The notes under the pieces: generated by a model | Told to the model about the DNA's origin: nothing | The model's input: the letters and a program-made list of their open reading frames with translations, nothing else | Database searches by the model: none | Part shown: one piece after another, positions 18,035 through 23,448 of the stretch | Numbering within the stretch: position 1 is the first letter of the stretch | Layout of the letters: every line of letters begins with the position of its first letter | DNA from: Acidobacteriaceae bacterium | GTDB lineage: Bacteria > Acidobacteriota > Terriglobia > Terriglobales > Acidobacteriaceae | Reading direction: 5' to 3' | Length of the DNA stretch: 46,016 nt | Assembly: GCA_003131315.1 (NCBI GenBank) | Contig: PKUV01000155.1 | Coordinates: 34,524-80,539, forward strand | Program-made: the position numbers and the translations under genes

Positions 18035-18427
18035 TTACACCCTCGCGGAAGTGGTTACCTTCGGAAGCGCCGAGTACGGACGCCATTCGTTTCGCGTGCA
18101 CGAGCCCGCCTGGATTGCTTCTTTCAGCTTGCGCGTGTCGTCCTGCAGAAGTTCCTCCCCCTTGAAGACCTGCGGAAGGAAGTCAAAGAAACGCCTTGTC
18201 GTACCGGACTTGGCTTCCGCAAGCCGGTAAAAGATGCGAGGCCCGTCGCGGCGGTCCAACACTAGCCCGCAATTTTTCAGATACGTTAAGTGTCGCGACA
18301 CATTCGGCTGCGACATCTCCAGAACGTATTGGATATCGCATCCGCATAGCTCGCCGTGCAACAGCAGGTTGAGCATCCGTACCCGGGTTACGTCGGATAG
18401 ACCTTTGAAATACTGTTCGAGCTTCAT
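18035..18427 (-). CDS. arsR: ArsR/SmtB family arsenic-responsive repressor
   Basis: A 130-residue winged-helix DNA-binding protein. ELCGCD at 26-31 gives the Cys28/Cys30 pair of the alpha-3 type As(III) site. [19 protein letters not shown] (about 38-56) is the recognition helix region, followed by the wing [12 protein letters not shown]. The C-terminal extension has a further Cys (about 109) that could serve as a third ligand. It is directly upstream of acr3. An 18-bp inverted repeat 56 bases upstream of the start is a candidate operator. Confidence 0.94.
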   Translation of the reverse strand: MKLEQYFKGLSDVTRVRMLNLLLHGELCGCDIQYVLEMSQPNVSRHLTYLKNCGLVLDRRDGPRIFYRLAEAKSGTTRRFFDFLPQVFKGEELLQDDTRKLKEAIQAGSCTRNEWRPYSALPKVTTSARV

Positions 18428-18482
18428 AGTTGTGTCTTCACCTCAGCGATGCGCAATGGTTTCGGACTTCGGTCTCAGCATG

Positions 18483-18500
18483 TATGCTTATACGCGCATA
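18483..18500. promoter_or_regulatory. Candidate ArsR operator upstream of arsR
   Basis: An inverted repeat TATGC-N8-GCATA in the 143-base gap between arsR and the thioredoxin-like gene. A possible -10 (TATAAG, minus strand) lies inside it. ArsR operators are typically imperfect AT-rich palindromes over the promoter. The assignment rests on position and symmetry only. Confidence 0.45.
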
Positions 18501-18570
18501 GAAAGATAGTAACAGGGGACTGCACTCGCACCGGGCACCCTCGATCCCTATTCAACAACTGTGGGCGCGC

Positions 18571-18828
18571 TCAGCGGCCCGTCGTAGCTGACGCCGCCGC
18601 AAGCCATCCCCTGACCTCGTCTTCCTTGGGAATGCGGCCAGAGACTTTAACCAACCCATTTACTGTCACCGCTGGGGTGAGCAGCACGCCTGCCTTTGCC
18701 ATACCAATCGGATCGTTTACCTTCTGTACCTCAGCCGTGACGCCCATCTGCTCTACTGCGTGCCGCACCACTTTTTCCGTTTCCACGCACCTCGAACAAC
18801 CAGGACCATAAACAATAATGTTCAGCAT
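18571..18828 (-). CDS. Small thioredoxin-fold redox protein (CxxC)
   Basis: An 85-residue glutaredoxin/thioredoxin-like protein of the small redox-active disulfide protein type. It has an N-terminal beta strand and active site GPGCSRC (Cys11, Cys14) and the cis-proline segment LLTPAVTVNG. It is cytosolic. I chose the ATG at 18828, preceded by AGAGAGGAAACG; the longer frame to 18894 overlaps the OsmC gene. Such proteins often occur in arsenic operons as possible electron donors for arsenate reductase. It lies 13 bases after the OsmC gene, last in the five-gene block that precedes arsR. Confidence 0.9.
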   Translation of the reverse strand: MLNIIVYGPGCSRCVETEKVVRHAVEQMGVTAEVQKVNDPIGMAKAGVLLTPAVTVNGLVKVSGRIPKEDEVRGWLAAASATTGR

Positions 18829-18841
18829 CGTTTCCTCTCTC

Positions 18842-19330
18842 TCAGCGATCCAAAACCGGAAGGTGGTCCTCCGCGTCTTTCTCGCTAATAACAATTTCGG
18901 GCTCTACGATGATTTCGGACTTCACCGAATTTGCGACCAGGCTGTACTTCTGAGCAGCTTGCAGCGCACGTTGCACCCTAGTTTCTATTACCGCCCTTGA
19001 CTCCTCCCCGCAAGCAACCCGAATTACCGGATGAAAGCACAACCGCGTGAAGAGTTCAGTCCGGTCAAGCTCGATCACCTTGGTACCTTCGGTGCGGCAT
19101 TCATAGGACAACAAGTTGAGATGGAACCGCTCCGCCGCCCAGATGAACATCAGCATCACACAGGTGTTCGCCGCCGCCACAAATGCGTCTTCCGGGGTGA
19201 ATACGCCCGCGTGCCCCTGTGCATCCGGAGGCGCCGAGAACTTCATCTCGGGACCGTTCCCCAACGTCAGGTGTCCCCAGTGTTCACCTGTCCACCGTAC
19301 CGTGGTGTGGTATGTGGCAGTTCGGCTCAT
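18842..19330 (-). CDS. OsmC/Ohr family protein lacking the second cysteine
   Basis: A 162-residue OsmC-family protein (peroxide or persulfide handling). AFVAAANTCVMLMF contains Cys57, at the position of the family's peroxidatic cysteine. The position where the second cysteine is expected reads AQKYSLVANSVKSEI, with Ser in place of Cys, so the usual disulfide cycle may be impossible without a partner thiol. The start at 19330 has AAGGAGTGACG upstream. The open frame continues upstream to 19573 but only as a shadow of the preceding gene. It sits between a DGC protein and the CxxC thioredoxin-like protein, which could be its reductant (inference). Confidence 0.88.
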   Translation of the reverse strand: MSRTATYHTTVRWTGEHWGHLTLGNGPEMKFSAPPDAQGHAGVFTPEDAFVAAANTCVMLMFIWAAERFHLNLLSYECRTEGTKVIELDRTELFTRLCFHPVIRVACGEESRAVIETRVQRALQAAQKYSLVANSVKSEIIVEPEIVISEKDAEDHLPVLDR

Positions 19331-19332
19331 CG

Positions 19333-20046
19333 TCACTCCTTGTGGGCACAGAAAGCTGAGTACTCGCGGAGGATGGCCTCGCGGTAATTCGCCTCGGCTT
19401 CCGGTGGAACGTAGTTGTAAATCTTCACGGTTCGGAGCAGATCTTCCCCGGCATCCTCTGGCGCACGTCCCCTCTCTCGGAAGTGCTGAAAGATCAGTGG
19501 CAGCGCCAGCAGTTCGACGGTTCCTCCAGCAATCAACACCTTGTTGAGCGGGACACCAGATCCGCAGGAGCACGTACCTACATTGGCTGCGACCAGCTGC
19601 GGTTCAGCAGATTCCGTGACTCGTGCCCCGCTGGGCCGTTTCCCTACAAATTGATCGACCAGTTCTGCCAGTCGCTGAGCCGTCACGTCAACGGCCTGCT
19701 TGCCGGCCTCATTTAGGCAGCGCCTTCCCTCGATCCTGCCTAAGTGCTGCTCTGTCGCAACTTCGTTGACTACGATGCTCGCTACCGGCTTGCCCGAGTA
19801 CATTTCGGTACCGCGCGCGGCACAGCGAAGCTCGCACCCGTCGACCGTGATCGTCGGATGAAAGCGAGCGAACGCCCGGTCCCCTTCGCCGCCCGCAAGA
19901 AATAGCGGTAAGCAGATGGTGACGGTGTTCCCAGGCCGCAACTCGTGCAACACCTTAAGAGCTGCCAATCTAGCGACTGTGCCCTCGGCCAATTCCTCGC
20001 CCGAGCAGGCGACGATCCCGGCTTTTCTCTCGGGCAGATCAGGCAT
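19333..20046 (-). CDS. DGC-domain metal-binding protein with an extra Cys-containing C-terminal domain
   Basis: A 237-residue cytosolic protein. The N-terminal ~100 residues resemble the DGC putative zinc-binding domain: IVACSGEE (Cys14) and ITVDGCELRCAA (Cys71, Cys75). A linker leads to GTCSCGSG (Cys159, Cys161) and a C-terminal helical domain ending YNYVPPEAEANYREAILREY, which I do not recognise. The ATG at 20046 overlaps the preceding DGC gene by 8 bases. Pairing with a shorter DGC paralogue in one operon suggests a complex or sequential metal/sulfur handling. No activity is established. Confidence 0.83.
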   Translation of the reverse strand: MPDLPERKAGIVACSGEELAEGTVARLAALKVLHELRPGNTVTICLPLFLAGGEGDRAFARFHPTITVDGCELRCAARGTEMYSGKPVASIVVNEVATEQHLGRIEGRRCLNEAGKQAVDVTAQRLAELVDQFVGKRPSGARVTESAEPQLVAANVGTCSCGSGVPLNKVLIAGGTVELLALPLIFQHFRERGRAPEDAGEDLLRTVKIYNYVPPEAEANYREAILREYSAFCAHKE

Positions 20047-20452
20047 GGGTGCCTCCTTCTGCAATCTCGTCAAGATCCGCGGCAATCTCCTCCGCCAGTT
20101 TGCGGGCGAGCTGCCTGCCTTCTGAGTTGAGCTCGGCGATGCCCTCGGGTTTGAGTCCCTTGTGGCGGCGGAACACCTCGAATACGGCGACCTCCCGCAA
20201 GACCGTGCCTCCGCTATGTCTCACCAGCTTGGCGGCGCACATCTGCTTGCAGCCGTCAATGGTCACCGCGGGGCTGGTGCGGACCCGCTCGCGAGCCTGT
20301 TCTTCACCTAGCACAAGCTTCGAGAGCGCCACCAACTGCGTTTGGTCAGGGCGCAACTCTTCGCAAAGCTCATAAGCCGCTTCGCGGCTTACCGACCCAA
20401 GCGCCTTGCCTATTCCGCTGCACGGTATAACTACCACTCGGTTTTGGTTCAT
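20039..20452 (-). CDS. DGC-domain putative zinc-binding protein
   Basis: A 137-residue cytosolic protein with the DGC layout: VVVIPCSGIGKALGSVSREA (Cys11), then AVTIDGCKQMCAAK (Cys68, Cys72), and a helical C-terminus. The three cysteines are where the family is thought to bind metal. The ATG overlaps the GcvH-like stop (ATGA), so translation is coupled. It is a paralogue of the N-terminal domain of the next gene. Confidence 0.87.
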   Translation of the reverse strand: MNQNRVVVIPCSGIGKALGSVSREAAYELCEELRPDQTQLVALSKLVLGEEQARERVRTSPAVTIDGCKQMCAAKLVRHSGGTVLREVAVFEVFRRHKGLKPEGIAELNSEGRQLARKLAEEIAADLDEIAEGGTHA

Positions 20453-20907
20453 GACTTCAGCTCCTGCTCCGCCTGGGATTGCATCACGGCCATGTATGCC
20501 TGCGGGTCGAGCAGCTTCGCACGATCGGCTTCCCAGTTCGCAGTCTCAATCTCTGCCAGCCATCCCTTTTCATACGGGTCTTCATTAACAATTTCAGGCT
20601 TCAAGGTGAGGGCGGCGTTGACCTCGACAATAGTTCCGCCCACAGGAGAGGAAAGACCGATGGTCACCTTCATCGTCTCGATTTCCGCGAACTCATCGCC
20701 CGCCTTGAGCGTGGTTTTCGGGGGCTTAACAGAGGCGAAGGCAACGTCGCCATTGTGCTGCTGCATGAAATCCGTGACGCCGACTCGGACCCGCCTGGTT
20801 CCTTGCGGCTGGACCCAGACCACCCATACTCCATCCGACGTATAGAAGCGATCTGTGGCTACCAGGAAGGTGAACTTGTCAACGGTGGTGCGGAGAAAGT
20901 CAGGCAT
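20449..20907 (-). CDS. GcvH-like lipoyl-carrier protein
   Basis: A 152-residue protein of the glycine-cleavage H family. It has the H-protein opening (FLVATDRFYT, VRVGVTDFMQQHNGDVAF) and a hammerhead around Lys80 in AEIETMKVTIGLSSPVGG, then the NEDPYEKGWLAEIE ending typical of H proteins. The usual lipoylation context ESVK is here ETMK, closer to biotinyl EAMK. No gcvT, gcvP or lipoate ligase gene is near, so a role in glycine cleavage is doubtful. GcvH-like carriers without glycine cleavage are known in sulfur oxidation (LbpA with sHdr). It is first in the operon and likely served by the promoter at about 20940. Confidence 0.88.
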   Translation of the reverse strand: MPDFLRTTVDKFTFLVATDRFYTSDGVWVVWVQPQGTRRVRVGVTDFMQQHNGDVAFASVKPPKTTLKAGDEFAEIETMKVTIGLSSPVGGTIVEVNAALTLKPEIVNEDPYEKGWLAEIETANWEADRAKLLDPQAYMAVMQSQAEQELKS

Positions 20908-20952
20908 GGCTCCTTCTTCTTGATCGATACCACACTGTTACTCTTCTATTCG

Positions 20953-20972
20953 CATACATGTATACCAGTATG
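20953..20972. promoter_or_regulatory. Candidate operator between the divergent gcvH-like and arsC genes
   Basis: CATAC-N10-GTATG inverted repeat containing the perfect 10-bp palindrome ATACATGTAT (20954-20963). It lies 45 bases from the gcvH-like start and 67 from arsC. Its AT-rich TATAC/CATGTAT content recalls the site upstream of arsR, so ArsR could control both directions. Position and symmetry are the only evidence. Confidence 0.45.
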
Positions 20973-21039
20973 TTAGGATTCCGGGCTGTGATCCGCGGCA
21001 CGGTCCCATGTGACCAGTGCTACACAGTGTGAGGATCCG

Positions 21040-21474
21040 ATGACAATCAAAGTACTGTTTCTCTGTACCGGAAACTCGGCTCGGAGCCAGATGGCAGAGG
21101 GATATCTGCGGCACGTGGCAGGAGACCAGTTTGACGCTCTAAGCGCTGGGATTGAGCCGAAGGGACTGAACCCCTTTGCGGTCGAGGCGATGCGGGAAAT
21201 CGGCATCGACATCTCTCGCCAGTCCAAAGATGTCGTCTCGCTTCTCGGTCAGCATATTCCGTACGTCGTCACAGTCTGCGACAACGCAAGAGAGCGCTGC
21301 CCCATCTTTCCCCGGACCTACAAGTTCCTGCATTGGAGCTTCGACGATCCTGCCGCTGCGCAGGGCTCGCACGAGGAGAAGCTGGCTGTCTTCCGCCGCG
21401 TCCACGATGAGATCGCACACAGAATCGACAAGGAATTGGTGTCTCTACACGAGGCGCAACGCTCCGGGACATGA
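21040..21474 (+). CDS. arsC: Thioredoxin-coupled arsenate reductase ArsC
   Basis: A 144-residue cytosolic enzyme of the low-molecular-weight phosphatase fold reducing As(V) to As(III). P-loop [13 protein letters not shown] (Cys9), distal redox pair Cys80 and Cys87 (VTVCDNARERC) and the acid loop HWSFDDPA are all present, so it appears fully active. The ATG at 21040 is preferred over 21010 because the family begins at [13 protein letters not shown]. It is transcribed away from the gcvH-to-acr3 operon across a palindromic intergenic site, and its stop overlaps the next gene (ATGA). Confidence 0.95.
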   Translation: MTIKVLFLCTGNSARSQMAEGYLRHVAGDQFDALSAGIEPKGLNPFAVEAMREIGIDISRQSKDVVSLLGQHIPYVVTVCDNARERCPIFPRTYKFLHWSFDDPAAAQGSHEEKLAVFRRVHDEIAHRIDKELVSLHEAQRSGT

Positions 21475-21883
21475 TCGTCTTCAACCACTGCCAGGCTCTG
21501 TCTCTGTGCCTCATCGGAAGTGTGTTTCTAACCGCATGCACACGGCGCCAGCGATTCTGGGTGTCCTCGACTGGGCGCGAGATCGAGGAAGTGAGGAGTC
21601 GAACCGTGCCGAGCAATGGGTCGCTGCTTCGCGTGTCGGAGCCAGTCCGGAATGAGTCCAGCGTTCGTGCTAGCTGGGAGATTCAGACAAGGTCTGACAA
21701 TCAAGCGCACTTTCAATGGCTCAAGAATCAGCTCGGCCCGCAGTATCACGTAACGTCGGAAACTGCCTCCGCCGTTACGTTCGTGAAAGAGATGGAGGAG
21801 ACTCCTATACGGTCGCAATCCGGAGTAGCGGCGCCGCAGGCGGCAGCGTGGTGGAGGCCCAGTTTGTGGCCGCCCCAGACTAG
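21471..21883 (+). pseudogene. Lipoprotein gene with a one-base frameshift near its 3' end
   Basis: The frame begins with a lipoprotein signal (LSLCLIGSVFLTAC, lipobox Cys23) and continues as an unrecognised protein (WEIQTRSDNQAHFQWLKNQL). Within 21795-21801 the frame shifts: reading on in frame gives a Pro/Trp-rich tail to 21905, while the adjacent frame continues as DSYTVAIRSSGAAGGSVVEA and stops at 21883, which fits the preceding part far better. Loss of one G in GAGGAGAC explains it. It is either a real mutation or a sequencing error. If intact, the product would be a ~137-residue membrane-anchored lipoprotein of unknown role. It is coupled to arsC by a 4-base overlap. Confidence 0.68.
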
Positions 21884-22190
21884 CGGAGGACCGATATCAC
21901 GGTGAAAGCGCTCTCAAACGTACGTGCCCATCCACGAAGCGTGGCTCATCTGCGGCTGGCGCCAGCTGTTGATGGCTCGTGAGCCTGGCTCCGAGTCTGA
22001 AAGACGGCTACCGTATCGAGGTAGCGTTTTCGTCCCACCTTGTTAGACCCTGTCTGATCCGGATGTTTAACAGAGTTGGGCGAGAGTCAATGGAATCGTT
22101 AGTGAACGGACCCGTGGCCGCCGCCGAAGTGGAGGAAGCTATGTGGTGTGGATCGGCAGTAAAGCAATTGGGGCCTTCGCCTACCAATGA
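21884..22190. other. About 300 bases with no gene seen
   Basis: No open frame with protein-like composition and no clear RNA gene. It ends where repeat copy B begins. Confidence 0.5.
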
Positions 22191-22208
22191 TCCGATTCAT
22201 GCAACTCG

Positions 22209-22484
22209 TCAGTACTCTTCTGGCAAAAGCAGAGTGGTTGCTGACCGATCAGCTTCGGTGATTATCCAGATCTTCTCGCCCGCCTCTGTCTTGTAGTTGC
22301 TCAGCAATCGAAACCCATGAACCACGCTGTACTCGTTCTCTGCGATATCGGCCGGGTCAAGCTCGCCCCAGTCCCCGATTGCGTGACGGGCCAGGAAGCA
22401 GGTAGGCGGCTGCTTCGCCCTCTCCAGTGCAGCTAGCGCCCCAGGCGTGGCCACAATTTGCCCAAGTGGGAACAATGGAGACAT
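22209..22484 (-). CDS. 91-aa plasmid/ICE-associated protein, copy B
   Basis: The same family as the protein at 7492-7767 (LFPLGQIVATPG to TEADRSATTLLLP). It is intact and 87 of 91 residues are identical; the changes are at residues 2, 3, 16 and 22. No function is known to me. Retention of two intact frames suggests recent duplication or selection on both. Confidence 0.82.
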   Translation of the reverse strand: MSPLFPLGQIVATPGALAALERAKQPPTCFLARHAIGDWGELDPADIAENEYSVVHGFRLLSNYKTEAGEKIWIITEADRSATTLLLPEEY

Positions 22485-22505
22485 GACGGTGACTCCTCTC
22501 TTCAG

Positions 22506-22534
22506 CCCATGCGGGCGAGCCTCGCCCGCATGGG
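22506..22534. promoter_or_regulatory. Perfect hairpin between the DUF932 relic and the 91-aa gene, copy B
   Basis: A 13-bp perfect inverted repeat, CCCATGCGGGCGA and TCGCCCGCATGGG, with loop GCC. Nearby bases differ between the repeat copies while the stem is largely kept, hinting at a maintained RNA structure. Confidence 0.6.
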
Positions 22535-22597
22535 TCGTCTAAAACAAAGTGGAATTACGTGTTAGGAAGGGCCGGCCGGCCGACACTGCCCCGAGGG

Positions 22598-23032
22598 CTA
22601 GAACGCGCCTGAGAACCGGGCTTCCAGGAATTCGCCCAGCTTCGCCGTGGCCTTGAATTGTGGGATGGGATCCAGGTCTTTGAAGGCAGACGTGAACGCA
22701 TTGGAAAGACTCCAGATTGTTCGTGGCCGAAACTCCTCGTATTTTGGCTCGAAGTACAGGTCATGCACGCTGCGGGCAAGCTGTTTTGGAGCTTCAAGTC
22801 TGCCCTCGACGAATGCCTCGTAGATAACCACCTTGGCAGTGACGTCCGTCAGTTCACTTCTCTGCCACGCTTCCACCTGCTTTCGCATCGGCTCAAAGTT
22901 CCGCTGCATTCGATCGACACCAACCGAAAGGCAGTCGACGAGTGAGAACGACTTTGAGTGTTTCGCGAGCACGGGTGTGAACACGCCTGAGACAATGTGA
23001 CAGAAATCGACCCCAGCCCTGTAACGGAGCAA
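22598..23032 (-). pseudogene. Truncated DUF932 gene, copy B
   Basis: The C-terminal part of a DUF932 phage/plasmid protein as in copy A (RPRTIWSLSNAFTSAFKDLD). The frame opens at 23032, but residues before HIVSGVFTPVLAKH are not shared with the other copies. Homology stops at the same place, after about 22997. The N-terminal half of the domain is missing. Confidence 0.78.
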
Positions 23033-23448
23033 CGTGCGTCCGGCATCAAGCTGAAACGATCTTGATCGCCTCAGACTCCACCCCCACTCGCTGAACGAAC
23101 GTGCATATCATGTCGCGCACTGCGGGCAGGCACATTCGTCGGCACGGGAGTGGGGCCCAAGGGAACGAAGTGGAACTGGTGGCCGAGAACCTTCTGGGTG
23201 TTCCTCGAATTCCGGGAAGGCGCTGTTTCGCGTACACATGTCCAGAGCCTGCAAAATTGTAGTGCGCTCGTCAGGGACAACGATCTCACCGCTCTGAAGA
23301 TCGCGCCGCAACCCTACGGTGGAAATCCGCGAGGACGTTCTGGCCGACGCTCAGACGGTGCGCCAAAGTGTCGACTGCGTCCGGCTCGTGATAATTCTTT
23401 GGAGGGGCTGGGTCCCAACGCGCACCTCAGCCCCTCGCCGAGCGCTCG
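23033..23448. other. About 400 bases with no convincing gene; possible decayed Cys-containing frame
   Basis: On the minus strand the frame 23108-23311 begins like a protein (SGEIVVPDERTTILQAL) and ends ADECACPQCAT, and another frame continues FVQRVGVESEAIKIV. This could be a frameshifted small zinc-binding gene, but no family is recognisable. I do not call a gene. Confidence 0.4.

Larger units (their letters stand above)
7474..22997. mobile_element. Accessory island bounded by direct repeats (proposed)
   Basis: The two ~807-bp repeats, each made of plasmid/ICE-type genes, enclose efflux, rhodanese and arsenic-resistance genes lying almost entirely on the minus strand. No integrase, transposase or tRNA is seen within the borders. 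The boundary is therefore inferred from the repeats and gene content, not from mobility genes. Recombination between the repeats would remove about 14.7 kb. Confidence 0.45.
22191..22997. repeat. Direct repeat, copy B (~807 bp)
   Basis: The partner of 7474-8280 in the same orientation. The first 207 bases (22191-22397) are identical to copy A. The rest is clearly homologous but scattered with substitutions. Homology ends just after GACAATG (22991-22997). Confidence 0.93.

Noticed and set aside
8281-22190. CRISPR array or integrase within the island
   Set aside because: I looked for regularly spaced repeats and for integrase or transposase motifs and saw none.
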